Shown here: positions 27,584 through 37,430 of the stretch, piece after piece
Layout: every line of letters starts with the position of its first letter
Position numbering within the stretch: the first letter of the stretch is position 1
Origin: Agrobacterium tumefaciens
GTDB taxonomy: Bacteria > Pseudomonadota > Alphaproteobacteria > Rhizobiales > Rhizobiaceae
NCBI RefSeq assembly: GCF_005221325.1
Contig: NZ_CP039889.1
Location: 806,001 to 870,000, forward strand
Direction: 5' to 3'
Length of the DNA stretch: 64,000 nucleotides
Program-made: the position numbers and the translations under genes
Notes under the pieces: model-generated
Told to the model about the DNA's origin: nothing
The model's database searches: none
The model's input: the letters and a program-made list of their open reading frames with translations, nothing else

Positions 27584-28513
27584 TTACTTCTTCTGATCCA
27601 GCGCGTGACGGCCGAAGTCAGGCGTATCGACGTCCTGACCGGCCTCGATGATGGAGCGGCGGATGGAGCGGGTGCGGGAAAACAGTTCGAACAGCTTGTC
27701 GCCCTCTCCCCAGCGGATCGCCCTTTGCAGGGAGGCAAGGTCTTCGGAAAACCGCGCCAGCATTTCGAGGATGGCATCCTTGTTATGCAGGCAGACATCG
27801 CGCCACATGGTGGGATCGGAAGCCGCGAGACGCGTGAAGTCACGGAAACCGGAAGCGGAATATTTGATGACTTCCGATTCGGTCACAGTCTCCAAATCAT
27901 CCGCGGTGCCAACGATATTATAGGCGATGATGTGCGGCAGATGCGAAACGATCGCCAGAACCTTGTCGTGGTGTTCGGCATCCATTTCATCCACGCGCGA
28001 ACCGAGCGCCCGCCAGAAATCCTGCAGCCTTTCCAGCGCTGCGGCATCCGTGCCCGCCAGCGGCGTGAAGATGCACCAGCGATCGCGGAAGAGGCCGGCA
28101 AAACCGGCATCCGGGCCGGATTTTTCCGTGCCCGCCAGCGGATGGCCGGGAATGAAATGCACGTTGTCAGGCATATGCGGGGCCATCTGCGCGATGACCG
28201 AAGCCTTGGTGGAGCCGACATCGGTGACGATGGCGCCCGGCTTCAGATACGGGGCGATCTGTTGCGCCACGCTTTCCGAAGCACCGACGGGCACCGAAAC
28301 GATGACGAGATCGGCATCTTTCACCGCCTCCGCCGCCGAAACCGTGTAATCGGTGCCGAGCGCCAGTTCTTCCGCCCGTTTCAGCGTGTCTTCGCTGCGG
28401 GTGGAAATCGTCACATGGCGGGCAAGCCCGAGTTCGCTGATATCACGGGCAATCGACGAGCCGATCAGGCCGATGCCGATCAGCGCGATGCGTTCAAACA
28501 TGATTTCGCCCAT
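27584..28513 (-). CDS. tyrC: Prephenate/arogenate dehydrogenase
   Basis: A 309-residue NAD(P)-dependent dehydrogenase of tyrosine synthesis. The Rossmann motif is ALIGIGLIGSSIARDI near residues 9-24. The catalytic His is in IPGHPLAGTEKSGPDAG, and VSHLPHIIAYNIVG and YSASGFRDFTRLAASDPTMW are family segments. ATG 28513 overlaps the hisC stop codon (TGATG), which indicates translational coupling; the internal ATG at 28,501 (MFERIALIG) is an alternative start. The hisC-tyrC pairing is normal, since the HisC-type aminotransferase can also serve aromatic amino acids. Confidence 0.92.
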   Translation of the reverse strand: MGEIMFERIALIGIGLIGSSIARDISELGLARHVTISTRSEDTLKRAEELALGTDYTVSAAEAVKDADLVIVSVPVGASESVAQQIAPYLKPGAIVTDVGSTKASVIAQMAPHMPDNVHFIPGHPLAGTEKSGPDAGFAGLFRDRWCIFTPLAGTDAAALERLQDFWRALGSRVDEMDAEHHDKVLAIVSHLPHIIAYNIVGTADDLETVTESEVIKYSASGFRDFTRLAASDPTMWRDVCLHNKDAILEMLARFSEDLASLQRAIRWGEGDKLFELFSRTRSIRRSIIEAGQDVDTPDFGRHALDQKK

Positions 28514-29619
28514 CACGCCTGCCCCATGAACTCGGTGAGAGCAGCGATAACGCCGAGATTGGCCTCTTCAGAACCCACGGTCATTCTGAGCGCATTCGGG
28601 AAACCGTAACCGCGCACCGCGCGCAGGATATAGCCACGGCGGCTCAGGAATTCATCCGCATCCGCCGCCCGCTTGCCGTCCTGATCCGGGAAATGGATGA
28701 GGATGAAGTTGGCAACGGATGGCGTGACGGTGAGGCCGAGACCGGTAAAGGTCGTGACCAGCTTTTCCATCCACAGGGCATTATGCGCCACAGCCTTTTG
28801 AACGAATGCCTGATCGCGGATCGCAGCGGCACCCGCCGCAATGGCTGGCGCGCTCATGTTGAACGGGCCGCGCACACGGTTCAGCGCATCGATGATATCC
28901 ACCGGGGCATACATCCAGCCCACACGCAGTGCGGCCAGACCGTAAACCTTGGAGAAGGTGCGGGTCATCACCACGTTGCGGTTGCCGGAAACCAGCTCCA
29001 GACCGGCTTCGTAATCATTCTTGCGCACATATTCGGCATAAGCCGCATCCAGCACCAGCACGACATGTTTCGGCAGGCCGGCCTGCAGGCGGCGGATTTC
29101 CGCGACTGGAACATAGGTGCCGGTGGGGTTACCCGGATTGGCGACAAATACCATCTTCGTCTTCGGCGTCACGGCGGCGAGGATTGCATCCACATCGACA
29201 GCGCAATCCTTTTCCTTCACCGTCACCGGGGTCGCGCCCGCGCCCATGATCTGGATCTTGTAGACGAGGAAACCGTGTTCGGTGATGATCGCCTCATCGC
29301 CTGTACCGAGATAAACGTGGCAAAGCAGGCCGAGAAGCTCGTCCGAACCGTTCCCGCACAGGATGTTTGCGATGTTGAGGCCATGCACGTCGGCAATCGC
29401 CTGGCGCAGCGCAATCGCCTGTCCGTCCGGATAGATTTCCAGATGGCTGGCAGCCGTGCTGAAAGCCTCTATCGCCTTCGGGCTCGGCCCGAGCGGCGTT
29501 TCATTGGAGGAGAGCTTATAAACCTTCGCAACGCCGTCCACATGTTCCTTGCCGGGAACATAAGCGGCGATATCCAGAATACCCGGACGCGGAACAGGTT
29601 GGTTAAGCTCTGCACTCAT
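28513..29619 (-). CDS. hisC: Histidinol-phosphate aminotransferase
   Basis: A 368-residue class I/II PLP aminotransferase. The N-terminus has the family [18 protein letters not shown] (about residues 36-53). The PLP Lys lies in [16 protein letters not shown] (about 225-240), the Asp in LDAAYAEYV and the Asn in ANPGNPTG. The C-terminus carries [19 protein letters not shown] and the phosphate-binding Arg. It acts in histidine synthesis and probably also on aromatic keto acids, given its coupling to tyrC. Confidence 0.94.
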   Translation of the reverse strand: MSAELNQPVPRPGILDIAAYVPGKEHVDGVAKVYKLSSNETPLGPSPKAIEAFSTAASHLEIYPDGQAIALRQAIADVHGLNIANILCGNGSDELLGLLCHVYLGTGDEAIITEHGFLVYKIQIMGAGATPVTVKEKDCAVDVDAILAAVTPKTKMVFVANPGNPTGTYVPVAEIRRLQAGLPKHVVLVLDAAYAEYVRKNDYEAGLELVSGNRNVVMTRTFSKVYGLAALRVGWMYAPVDIIDALNRVRGPFNMSAPAIAAGAAAIRDQAFVQKAVAHNALWMEKLVTTFTGLGLTVTPSVANFILIHFPDQDGKRAADADEFLSRRGYILRAVRGYGFPNALRMTVGSEEANLGVIAALTEFMGQA

Positions 29620-29703
29620 TTGATCGACCTTTGGAAAAACGCCGGAGAACCCGGCAAAAGCAATGCCGGAGGCATTAGACCGGAATGGGCACTTTGTCGA
29701 GGG

Positions 29704-30465
29704 TCAGCGCGGCTTTCCTTGGCTTGCAGCAGTGCGGGTGGTGGGCACGCCCTGCGGCGCGAGCACGGGCACGAAAACCCGGCGCGAGGCACGCTGGGTG
29801 ACGGGCAACCCCTGATAGAGACGCTTCTGGGCTTCTACCACGATGACACCGGAAAACAACGGCCAAAGCCTGCGGCCGGTATGTTCGAGATAACGACGGA
29901 ATTTCAGCACCGGCCGGCTCGTGGTGGGCGGAAAGAACAGCGCCTCGGCGGTGGCGCCCGGCGTGAAATTGGTTTCGCGCAAAAGCGCCGTCAGCTGCCC
30001 GCGCGAATAGGGCCGGCCGGAACCGAAGGGCGTATGTTCCATGCGTGCCCAGACCCCGCGCCTGTTCGGCACCACGATAACAAGACGGCCGCCGGGCGCC
30101 AGCACCCGCCACAGCTCCTTCAAACTTTCACGCGGATTTTCGGCAAATTCCAGCGCATGCACCATCAATACCCGATCGATAGACGAATCGGGCAGCGGCA
30201 GTTCCTCATCAAACACCAGCGCGGTGGAGGAGAGTTCGCCCGCTGGCCAGTTCACTGCGCCCTGCCCCGCCGGCATGAAGGCGAAGGTGCGCTCCGTATC
30301 ATGGCGGAACCGCTCCAGAAACGGCACGGCATAACCGAGGCCGACCAGCCGCTCTTCCGGCAAGGGCGGCCACAGCGTCGAAAGCGCCATGGTGACCGCC
30401 TGCTCGGCCGAGCGGCCAAGCGGGGAATGATAGAATTCGCGCAGATCGACGATATCGGTATTCAT
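29704..30465 (-). CDS. Class I SAM-dependent methyltransferase
   Basis: A 253-residue Rossmann-fold methyltransferase of unknown substrate. The typical post-II segment LPDSSIDRVLMVHALEF and then ELWRVLAPGGRLVIVVPN (about residues 110-130) fit the UbiE/Coq5-like methyltransferase_11 fold. The usual glycine-rich motif I is weak, reading LVGLGYAVPFLERF. The C-terminal 70 residues are basic. ATG 30465 (MNTDIVDLREFYHS) is chosen; the frame is open further upstream. It is divergent from gloB with a gap of about 120 bp, a common alphaproteobacterial pairing. Confidence 0.8.
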   Translation of the reverse strand: MNTDIVDLREFYHSPLGRSAEQAVTMALSTLWPPLPEERLVGLGYAVPFLERFRHDTERTFAFMPAGQGAVNWPAGELSSTALVFDEELPLPDSSIDRVLMVHALEFAENPRESLKELWRVLAPGGRLVIVVPNRRGVWARMEHTPFGSGRPYSRGQLTALLRETNFTPGATAEALFFPPTTSRPVLKFRRYLEHTGRRLWPLFSGVIVVEAQKRLYQGLPVTQRASRRVFVPVLAPQGVPTTRTAASQGKPR

Positions 30466-30584
30466 GGACGAGAATGTAGCATCAGGCGGTTGGACTTCAA
30501 GGCGTCTGCCCTTACATTGGTAGCCAGTAGGGAAAGTCAGGCGGGCGAATGCGCCGGTTTTGGCCGGCAAATGGAGAGGATACG

Positions 30585-31355
30585 ATGAAACCTTTGGAAA
30601 TAGACGTCTTTCTTTGCCGCAGCGACAATTTCGGGGTTCTGTTGCACGATCCCGAAAGCGGGGCGACGGCCGCCATAGACGCGCCGGAAGAAGGGCCTAT
30701 CCTGCACGCCCTCGACGGCCACGGCTGGAAGCTCACGCATATCTTCACCACCCACCACCATCAGGACCATGTGGAAGCCAATCTGGCGCTGAAGGACAAG
30801 TTCCGATGCGAGGTGCACGGCCCCTACGACGAGGCGATTGCGATACCAGGCCTCGACCGTTCACAGGCCGATGGCGACGAATTCGAATTCGCCGGACGCC
30901 GCGTTCAGGTCATCGCCACACCCGGCCATACGGCGGGGCATATCTGTTATTACCTGCCGGATGACGGGCTCCTGTTTGCCGCCGATACGCTGTTTGCCAT
31001 GGGCTGCGGCCGGCTGTTCGAACGCCCGGCGGCGGATATGTGGCACTCCTTCCAGAAACTGATGGCCCTGCCGGATGATACAAGGGTCTATTTCGGCCAC
31101 GAATACACGCTTTCGAATGCCCGTTTTGCGCTGACCGTCGATCCCGATAACGCCGTGCTGCGCGAGCGCGCTTCCCGCATCGAGACGGCGCGGCAGGCCA
31201 ATGAATTCACCATTCCAACCACCATCGGGCTCGAAAAACAGACCAATCCCTATATGCGGGTGGCGGATGCCGGTATCCGCAGACATCTGGGCCTCGAAAG
31301 CGCCACCGATGCCGATGTCTTCGCGGAAATCCGCACGCGCAAGGATAATTTCTGA
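30585..31355 (+). CDS. gloB: Hydroxyacylglutathione hydrolase (glyoxalase II)
   Basis: A 256-residue metallo-beta-lactamase-fold hydrolase that turns S-lactoylglutathione into lactate and glutathione. The metal motif is [16 protein letters not shown] (THHHxDH, near residues 54-69). [12 protein letters not shown] and [16 protein letters not shown] provide further ligands, and [15 protein letters not shown] is the C-terminal His region. ATG 30585 follows GGAGAGGATAC. Its stop codon overlaps the ATG of the cupin gene (TGATG). Confidence 0.95.
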   Translation: MKPLEIDVFLCRSDNFGVLLHDPESGATAAIDAPEEGPILHALDGHGWKLTHIFTTHHHQDHVEANLALKDKFRCEVHGPYDEAIAIPGLDRSQADGDEFEFAGRRVQVIATPGHTAGHICYYLPDDGLLFAADTLFAMGCGRLFERPAADMWHSFQKLMALPDDTRVYFGHEYTLSNARFALTVDPDNAVLRERASRIETARQANEFTIPTTIGLEKQTNPYMRVADAGIRRHLGLESATDADVFAEIRTRKDNF

Positions 31356-31795
31356 TGGGAACGGATTTATCGGCGCAGGCGATCATTCGCGAACTTGAGC
31401 TTGAGCCGCATCCCGAGGGCGGGTTCTATCACCAGACGTTCCGCGACAAGGCCGGCGGCGAGCGCGGCCATTCCACGGCGATCTATTATCTTCTGGAAAA
31501 GGGTGATCGGTCGCACTGGCACCGGGTCACGGACGCGGTGGAGGTGTGGCACTATTATGCCGGCGCGCCGATCGCGCTGCATCTTTCGCAGGACGGCCGG
31601 GAAGTGCAGACCTTCACGCTCGGCCCCGCCATTCTGGAGGGCGAGCGCCCACAGGTGATCGTGCCCGCCAATTGCTGGCAATCGGCGGAAAGCCTTGGCG
31701 ATTTCACCCTCGTCGGCTGCACCGTCTCCCCGGGCTTTGCCTTTTCGAGCTTCGTCATGGCCGAACCCGGCTGGTCGCCTGGGGACGTGCCTTAA
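31355..31795 (+). CDS. DUF985 cupin-fold protein
   Basis: A 146-residue cupin_5 (DUF985) protein. It begins AQAIIRELELEPHPEGGFYH, followed by TAIYYLLEKGDRSHWHRV and VWHYYAGAPIALHLS, the standard family segments, and the metal-type His residues are retained. The function is unknown; structures of relatives show an RmlC-like jelly roll. It is translationally coupled to gloB by a 1-base stop-start overlap. Confidence 0.88.
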   Translation: MGTDLSAQAIIRELELEPHPEGGFYHQTFRDKAGGERGHSTAIYYLLEKGDRSHWHRVTDAVEVWHYYAGAPIALHLSQDGREVQTFTLGPAILEGERPQVIVPANCWQSAESLGDFTLVGCTVSPGFAFSSFVMAEPGWSPGDVP

Positions 31796-31828
31796 TTCCC
31801 AGGGCACTGCCCGTTAAGCGACCGCGCG

Positions 31829-32602
31829 TCAGCCGCCGTATTTCGTCGCGGTAATATAAACCTGCCCCACCCGCGTCGGGATGATCGCATAAACCGGCGC
31901 ATAGACATCCATATTGTTCGACTTGGCGAACCAGATCTCCATGGAGATGGATTTCAGATATTCGATATCCTTGCGCCCCTGCCGGTAACCCGACTTCGGC
32001 ACATAACGCGCCTTGCAGACGATGGCATCGCCGCTGAAGCCATCGGTCTTGAAAGGTTTGGTGCCGCTGGGGCTCAAAACCAGGTCGAGACGCGATTCGC
32101 CGTCATAGATCGGCAGGCGGGTCGGGCAGATGCGGCCACCGGAGGGAATGATGAGACCGGAAATCGGATCGAGAACCGAGCGCAGGTCGCGGTCCTTCAC
32201 GTCAACCCAATTGTCCGGCCGCGCCTTCGGTTCCGGTTTCACCGTCGTGGATGTGACGTTGCCGTTGCGATAGACAACGTCATAGGTGCGTACCCGCTTG
32301 CCATCCTTGTAGACCAGCGAATATTCGTTCGCCTGCAGCCGGTGGCCGCGCTTGGCGCCGGAAACGGTCGTCTTGCCGGAAATATCCTTCAGAATGCTGG
32401 CAAGGCCGGCGGCGCTGAAGGAACCAGAAATCGAATAATTAGGCCCGTCCATACGAGTCGAAAAACTAGCTCGTGCAATCGGCAGAATGCCGAGATTGAT
32501 GCTGTATTCGCTTGTGTGGCGTGCTTCGGCGGCGAGCGAGGGGGAGACGCCCGCAAACGCCATAGCAGCGGCCATGAAAATGCTTTTTCCTCTGGCAATC
32601 AT
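31829..32602 (-). CDS. DUF3108 secreted protein
   Basis: A 257-residue exported protein. The signal peptide is SIFMAAAMAFAGVSPSLAA with cleavage near residue 26. The mature part has the DUF3108 pattern: SEYSINLGILPIARASF, SGKTTVSGAKRGHRL and VYRNGNVTSTTVKPEPKARP, then PISGLIIPSG and a C-terminal IWFAKSNNMDVYAPVYAIIP. This beta-rich periplasmic family is of unknown function. It is divergent from rpmB across a 252-bp gap. Confidence 0.84.
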   Translation of the reverse strand: MIARGKSIFMAAAMAFAGVSPSLAAEARHTSEYSINLGILPIARASFSTRMDGPNYSISGSFSAAGLASILKDISGKTTVSGAKRGHRLQANEYSLVYKDGKRVRTYDVVYRNGNVTSTTVKPEPKARPDNWVDVKDRDLRSVLDPISGLIIPSGGRICPTRLPIYDGESRLDLVLSPSGTKPFKTDGFSGDAIVCKARYVPKSGYRQGRKDIEYLKSISMEIWFAKSNNMDVYAPVYAIIPTRVGQVYITATKYGG

Positions 32603-32730
32603 TTCGATATCACCTTAAAAGAGGCGCGGAAGCGGCCTTATCGGGCGATCATATACGCTGACTTGTGGCAATAAAAAAGCGGACAACGGTTGAAAACGCC
32701 GGAATTTCCTTTGATTTGCTCGCGGGCGGC

Positions 32731-32759
32731 TTGACTGTTAAGTCCCGTCTGACTATAGA
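32731..32759 (+). promoter_or_regulatory. Sigma-70-type promoter of rpmB
   Basis: TTGACT (32,731-32,736) and TATAGA (32,754-32,759) are separated by exactly 17 bp, one of the best consensus matches in the window. The start of rpmB is about 95 bp downstream. A GCCACC/GGTGGC stem-loop near 32,793-32,816 lies in the leader and could be regulatory. Confidence 0.75.
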
Positions 32760-32854
32760 ACCGCAACTTTCCAATCATGGCCAGTTGGATTGCCACCACG
32801 GTTTTGCCGGTGGCGAGCCAGTGGTGAAACAGACAAAACAAAATAGGTGTACCC

Positions 32855-33145
32855 ATGTCCCGTGTATGCGAATTGACCGGCAAGGGCGTCCAGACGGGCA
32901 ACAACGTCAGCCACGCCAACAACAAGACCAAGCGCCGGTTCCTCCCGAACCTTTGCCAGGTTACGTTGATCTCCGATGCTCTCGGCCAGCGTTTCCGCCT
33001 GCGTGTTTCCGCAGCAGCCCTGCGCTCCGTTGAACACCGTGGCGGCCTCGATGCCTTCCTTCTGAAGTCCGGCGAAAACGAACTGAGCATGCGCGCTCGT
33101 CTCCTGCGCCGCCAGATCGCCAAGAAGACGGCTGAAGCTGCCTAA
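32855..33145 (+). CDS. rpmB: 50S ribosomal protein L28
   Basis: A 96-residue ribosomal protein, slightly longer than E. coli L28, as in other Alphaproteobacteria. The N-terminus [20 protein letters not shown] and the segment [18 protein letters not shown] are diagnostic. The upstream promoter and the downstream terminator mark it as a single-gene transcript. Confidence 0.98.
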   Translation: MSRVCELTGKGVQTGNNVSHANNKTKRRFLPNLCQVTLISDALGQRFRLRVSAAALRSVEHRGGLDAFLLKSGENELSMRARLLRRQIAKKTAEAA

Positions 33146-33174
33146 TAGCGGCTTCGACACCATCTGATGTTCAG

Positions 33175-33217
33175 AAGGCTTGAATGGCTTTTTGCCACTC
33201 AAGCCTTTTGTTTGTTT
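33175..33217 (+). terminator. Rho-independent terminator of rpmB
   Basis: AAGGCTTGAATGGC (33,175-33,188) pairs with GCCACTCAAGCCTT (33,194-33,207), with one mismatch-type G-T pair, and runs into TTGTTTGTTTT. It follows rpmB by 29 bp. Confidence 0.9.
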
Positions 33218-33284
33218 TAGATTTTCGTTGCATCGGATTTTGCGGAAACCGTTTGAGACGTTTCGGTCCGATGTGTGGCTCCAA

Positions 33285-33315
33285 CTGGTGGCATCACCCA
33301 GGATAAAAAAATGCC
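33285..33315 (+). promoter_or_regulatory. preQ1-I-type riboswitch covering the start codon of the queuosine-precursor transporter
   Basis: The short element has the order of a class I preQ1 aptamer. CTGG (33,285-33,288) pairs with CCAG (33,298-33,301) as P1, and the loop is TGGCATCAC. An A-rich tract, ATAAAAAA (33,303-33,310), follows. Then ATGCC (33,311-33,315) can pair with GGCAT (33,290-33,294) in the loop to make the H-type pseudoknot. The ATG is the start codon itself, so ligand binding would hide it. The gene controlled, yhhQ, imports queuosine precursors. An alternative GGTG/CACC hairpin is also possible, and no covariation test was made. Confidence 0.62.
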
Positions 33316-33949
33316 CTATCTGCGCTTCACGCTTATCTACGTTCTGCTGATGACGCTCGTCGTCGTCGCCTCCAATATTCTGGTGCAATATCCGCTGTCG
33401 GGCTCGCTGTTTGGTATCAACCTCGGTGACCTTCTGACCTGGGGCGCTTTCACCTATCCTGTCGCCTTCCTCGTCACCGACCTGACGAATCGCCAGTTCG
33501 GCCCCTCTGTCGCGCGCCGCGTGGTGCTTGCCGGCTTCGTGGTTGGCGTCACGCTGTCCTTCTGGACATCCATCCCCCGTATCGCGGTCGCTTCCGGCAC
33601 CGCCTATCTGATCGGCCAGCTGCTCGATATTTCGGTCTTCAATCGCCTGCGCCGCCAGCGCTGGTGGCATGCGCCGCTTGCCGGCTCCATGCTGGGTTCG
33701 GTGCTGGATACGGCCCTGTTCTTCTCCATCGCCTTTGCGGCAAGCTTCTCGTTTGTGGGCCCCAATGATGCCTTCGCCATCGAAAGCGCGCCGCTGCTCG
33801 GAGCGTTCGCTCTGGAAGCCCCCCGATGGATTTCCTGGGCGCTGGGCGATCTTTCGGTCAAGGTTCTCGTCGGCCTCGTCATGCTCCTGCCTTACGGCGC
33901 GCTGATGAACACGCTGAAGCCGATGCCGGGCACCGTCAAACCGAGCTGA
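33311..33949 (+). CDS. yhhQ: Queuosine precursor transporter (YhhQ/COG1738, VUT family)
   Basis: A 212-residue polytopic inner-membrane protein that takes up preQ0/preQ1 for tRNA queuosine synthesis. The family segments are FTLIYVLLMTLVVVASNILV (first helix), TWGAFTYPVAFLVTDLTNRQ (residues about 43-62, with the conserved TDLTN), and GSMLGSVLDTALFFSIAFAA. ATG 33311 lies inside the preQ1-like element just upstream, with no classical purine-rich ribosome-binding site except GGAT. GluQ, encoded elsewhere in the window, acts on the same modified tRNA. Confidence 0.92.
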   Translation: MPYLRFTLIYVLLMTLVVVASNILVQYPLSGSLFGINLGDLLTWGAFTYPVAFLVTDLTNRQFGPSVARRVVLAGFVVGVTLSFWTSIPRIAVASGTAYLIGQLLDISVFNRLRRQRWWHAPLAGSMLGSVLDTALFFSIAFAASFSFVGPNDAFAIESAPLLGAFALEAPRWISWALGDLSVKVLVGLVMLLPYGALMNTLKPMPGTVKPS

Positions 33950-34062
33950 CATTTTCCGTCAGCCGGATTCTGATGTTGGAGCGCGTGGATCAAATCGCGC
34001 TTGCAAACCCACAATCGGCATTGCAGTCTGCCGTTCGTGTCACAGCGCGAAGGCAGACCAAC

Positions 34063-34398
34063 ATGCAGATCAAGGACGTTATCGACATTGTGGATGCGAC
34101 GAGCGCCACACTCTCGGGCTCCAGTTTCGATAACGTCAATCTGTCGGGGACGGTCTTCAACAATGTCAATCTGGCCGGAACACGCTTCAACGACATCAAC
34201 TTTTCCGGTGCGTCGTTTACGGACAGCAACATGTCCGGCTGGTCGATCGATGACGTCAATTTTACCGGACTGAAACTGAGCAATTCAAACCTGTCCGGCA
34301 CGCAGATAACGGCATGCCGAATGACCGGCATGAAGATCGACGGCATTGCGGTCGAGGATCTGCTGGCTGCCTACAGGGCGGCACAGGAGCAGGCCTGA
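34063..34398 (+). CDS. Small pentapeptide-repeat-like protein
   Basis: A 111-residue protein made mostly of imperfect five-residue repeats with N, F or L at fixed steps: LSGSSFDNVNLSGTVFNNVN, then LAGTRFNDINFSGASFTDSN, MSGWSIDDVNFTGLKLSNSN and LSGTQI. This fits a short right-handed beta-helix (pentapeptide_4 type). A short helical cap, GIAVEDLLAAYRAAQEQA, closes it. The start ATG 34063 (MQIKDVIDIVD) follows AAGGCAGACC. The frame is open upstream, but that part lacks family features. The function is unknown. It converges with the phytase-like gene, 4 bp apart. Confidence 0.75.
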   Translation: MQIKDVIDIVDATSATLSGSSFDNVNLSGTVFNNVNLAGTRFNDINFSGASFTDSNMSGWSIDDVNFTGLKLSNSNLSGTQITACRMTGMKIDGIAVEDLLAAYRAAQEQA

Positions 34399-34402
34399 TA
34401 TT

Positions 34403-35458
34403 TCACTCCACCAGCTTGAATTCCAGCATCAGGTTGCGCTGAAGGAACGAGTGGTTATCATCGGACACGATGAGAAGGCGCGTCGAGCCATCCGGCCCCT
34501 TCACCACATCCATGCCTTCCATATTGTCGATCTGGTAGGCCATGCCCGCTTCCATGAGGATTTCACCATCCACCACGGACCCTGGCCGGATATCGCCCCC
34601 GCGAATACGGCGGATGCGCATGCCGACACCTTCGGCGAAATTGAAGCGCCGCTCGAGAAGCAGCAGATCGCCGTTCGGCAGGAAAGCGCCATCAGTCACA
34701 TCGAATGACGGATGATGGGTAACAGCGAAGGTGCCCTTCAGCGGGCCTTCCAAAATGGCCGCGAGAAGATTGCCGTCCGTATCGATGCTCTTTTCAGCAA
34801 CCACGACCAGAGCGCCTGCGAGCGGCGAATTGGCTGGCGATACCGCCAAGGCCTCCAAGCCGCCATTATGGCGCAGTTCATTACTGGGTATGAGATATGG
34901 CAGTCGGTCGAGCGGCTTTGAGGCGGCGAAGCCCGGATCGGGATAGATGTCGATCCTGTGGCGCTGCTCATAACTGACGAACACCTTGCCGTCGCGCACC
35001 GCCATTCCTTCCGCGTCCATTTCCATCTTGCGCGGCGGTTCGCGGCCACTCATATCAAGCATGGGGGTGATGCGGACATCGGCAAGCCCGGACAGCGCGC
35101 CAACCGCATCACGCGTGATCCTGCCCGTCAACCAATGGCCAGTATCCAGCACCGCGATAAATTCCTCGCCATCGGGGCGAAACCGGATAGAGGATATCGC
35201 CCCGAACAGCTTTTCGGGCGCGCTCATCACCATACCGCCGACAAACTCCAGCTTGCCGAAACGTTTTTCGCTGGTGCCGACCTCGAAGCCGGACAGAAGA
35301 CGCGCACTGACAGGCACATCGATGGTCGATGCGCCGATGGGAACGGGAAACAGCGAAGCCGCTGCAAGAGCGGCGGCCGCTGCGAAGGATTTGCAGGAAA
35401 AGGACGCTCGTCCCCGCTTATCCCGCACGGCGGATCCTGCGGGACGAACCGGAAGCAC
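34403..35458 (-). CDS. Secreted esterase-like-activity-of-phytase family protein
   Basis: A 351-residue (or about 341 if GTG 35428 is used) exported protein. An N-terminal signal sequence ([20 protein letters not shown]) is followed by a beta-propeller-like domain with [40 protein letters not shown] and [20 protein letters not shown]. These are marks of the phytase-like Esterase_phytase family; the substrate is not known. Its start overlaps the end of cobT on the same strand by 41 bp. The two genes may be transcribed together. Confidence 0.8.
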   Translation of the reverse strand: MLPVRPAGSAVRDKRGRASFSCKSFAAAAALAAASLFPVPIGASTIDVPVSARLLSGFEVGTSEKRFGKLEFVGGMVMSAPEKLFGAISSIRFRPDGEEFIAVLDTGHWLTGRITRDAVGALSGLADVRITPMLDMSGREPPRKMEMDAEGMAVRDGKVFVSYEQRHRIDIYPDPGFAASKPLDRLPYLIPSNELRHNGGLEALAVSPANSPLAGALVVVAEKSIDTDGNLLAAILEGPLKGTFAVTHHPSFDVTDGAFLPNGDLLLLERRFNFAEGVGMRIRRIRGGDIRPGSVVDGEILMEAGMAYQIDNMEGMDVVKGPDGSTRLLIVSDDNHSFLQRNLMLEFKLVE

Positions 35459-37322
35459 CGCTCGTATCCTCGAAGAGGGCAGCGAGCTGCTCAGTCATCG
35501 CGCCGGCCAGCTCATCCGCATCGACGATGGTCACGGCACGGCGGTAATACCGCGTCACGTCATGGCCGATTCCGATTGCCAGCAGTTCCACCGGCGATCG
35601 CGTCTCGATCTGCTCGATGACGGCGCGCAGGTGCCGTTCCAGATAGTTGCCCGGATTAACCGACAGGGTCGAATCATCCACCGGCGCGCCGTCCGAGATC
35701 ATCATCATGATCTTGCGCTGCTCAGGGCGGCCGATCAGGCGGTTATGCGCCCACATCAGCGCTTCGCCATCGATATTTTCCTTGAGCAGGCCTTCGCGCA
35801 TCATCAGGCCGAGATTGCGCCGCGAACGCCGCCACGGAGCGTCCGCCGACTTGTAGATGATATGGCGCAGATCATTAAGGCGACCCGGCGAAGCTGGCTT
35901 GCTGTTCGCCAGCCACTGTTCGCGCGATTGTCCGCCCTTCCAGGCCTTGGTGGTGAAGCCGAGAATTTCCACCTTCACGCCCGAACGCTCCAGCGTGCGC
36001 GCCAGAATATCGGCGCAGGTGGCTGCAACGGTTATCGGCCGGCCGCGCATCGAACCGGAATTGTCGATGACGAGCGACACGACGGTATCGCGGAACTTCG
36101 TGTCGCGCTCCTTCTTGAAGGAAAGCGGCTGCATGGGGTCGATGATAAGCCGCACAAGGCGGGCCGGATCGAGATAACCCTCTTCCAGATCGAAATCCCA
36201 GGAGCGGTTCTGCTGCGCCATCAGGCGGCGCTGCAGCCGGTTCGCCAGCCGCCCAACGGCACCCTGAAGATGGGCGAGCTGCTTGTCGAGGAAAGCGCGC
36301 AGACGGTCAAGTTCGGACTCGTCGCACAGTTCCTCGGCGCGGATTTCCTCATCGAATTCCTGCGTGAAGATACGGTAATCCACCTTCTCGTTGAAATCGT
36401 CGAAAGGGCTGTTGGGACGGCGGGTCTCACCGGGCGTTTCGGAATCCTCGTCGAGATCGTCGGACATTTCCTCGTCCGACATCTCGGCGCCGTCCATCTC
36501 GCCTTCTTCCATTTCCTCCTGCGAGGCCTCGTTTTCATCGGCGGGCGTCGCGTCGGAGCCGGCTTCTTCCTCGACCTGCTCTTCCTCGGTCTCGTTGGTG
36601 CGTGGCTGGTCCTCGTTGGACTCCGCCTCCTGGCTTTCCGGCTCGTTATCCTCGTCGCCGAAATCTTCCGCCATCTGCATGGAGGTCAGCATCTTGCGCA
36701 CCAGCCGCGAAAACGCCTTCTGGTCGGTGATGACGCGCGAAAGATCCTTGAGGTCGGCGGCCGCCTTGTCCTCGATGAAATCGCGCCACAGATCGAGCAC
36801 CTTGCCGGCGCTTTCGGGCGGCTTTTCGCCGGTCAGCTTCTCGCGCACCAGAAGTGCAACGGCTTCGGCCAGCGGCGCATCGTCCTTGTTGCTGATGCCC
36901 GAAAAATTCGCCTTGGCATATTTTTCGGTGTTCATGGCGTTGATGTTGGAAGCCATGCCCGGCATGCGCAACGCACCGATGGATTCCACGCGCGCCTGTT
37001 CCACCGCGTCGAAGATAAGCCGCGCTTCCGCACCCTGCGGCGACATCACCGCATGCGTGTCCGCATCATGGCAGGCAAGACGCAGCGCCATGGAATCGCC
37101 GAGGCCACGGGTGATGGCGATTTCCTGTGCGGTCGGTTTCTTGGAGATTTCCGGCAGGCGCATGCGCTCACCGGCAAGGCCCGGCCGCTCATTGGCGAAA
37201 ACGACCTCGACCTCGGCGTCGCCTGCAACGGATCGCACACATCCGGCAATCGCCTGACGCAACGGTTCCGTATCGACCGCCGTACCCGGTTTCGCTCTGG
37301 AATTGTCGCCGCGCCCTGCCAT
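35418..37322 (-). CDS. cobT: Aerobic cobaltochelatase subunit CobT
   Basis: A 634-residue subunit of the CobN-CobS-CobT cobalt chelatase of aerobic cobalamin synthesis. The N-terminal half holds [20 protein letters not shown]. The middle part (about residues 210-330) is extremely acidic ([20 protein letters not shown]). The C-terminal von Willebrand A-type domain has the MIDAS-like motif [14 protein letters not shown] and later [15 protein letters not shown] 37322 follows AGGAAAGACA. CobS lies 108 bp upstream in the same direction, and the third subunit, CobN, is not in this window. The name CobT here means the chelatase subunit, not the phosphoribosyltransferase. Confidence 0.95.
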   Translation of the reverse strand: MAGRGDNSRAKPGTAVDTEPLRQAIAGCVRSVAGDAEVEVVFANERPGLAGERMRLPEISKKPTAQEIAITRGLGDSMALRLACHDADTHAVMSPQGAEARLIFDAVEQARVESIGALRMPGMASNINAMNTEKYAKANFSGISNKDDAPLAEAVALLVREKLTGEKPPESAGKVLDLWRDFIEDKAAADLKDLSRVITDQKAFSRLVRKMLTSMQMAEDFGDEDNEPESQEAESNEDQPRTNETEEEQVEEEAGSDATPADENEASQEEMEEGEMDGAEMSDEEMSDDLDEDSETPGETRRPNSPFDDFNEKVDYRIFTQEFDEEIRAEELCDESELDRLRAFLDKQLAHLQGAVGRLANRLQRRLMAQQNRSWDFDLEEGYLDPARLVRLIIDPMQPLSFKKERDTKFRDTVVSLVIDNSGSMRGRPITVAATCADILARTLERSGVKVEILGFTTKAWKGGQSREQWLANSKPASPGRLNDLRHIIYKSADAPWRRSRRNLGLMMREGLLKENIDGEALMWAHNRLIGRPEQRKIMMMISDGAPVDDSTLSVNPGNYLERHLRAVIEQIETRSPVELLAIGIGHDVTRYYRRAVTIVDADELAGAMTEQLAALFEDTSGASGSSRRIRRAG

Positions 37323-37430
37323 TGTCTTTCCTGTCATTTGTCGGCGCCTGCGGCACGCCCATCCTCAGGATGCGCGGCCGGCCGGCGTCTTCAAGTCATC
37401 GGTGATCTTCTCCGGACAGACCGGGGACGA

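Noticed and set aside
28693..30588. A 631-codon plus-strand open frame opposite hisC and the methyltransferase gene
   Set aside because: It is low-complexity in composition (rich in Arg, His and Gly), matches no family and lies across two well-supported genes.
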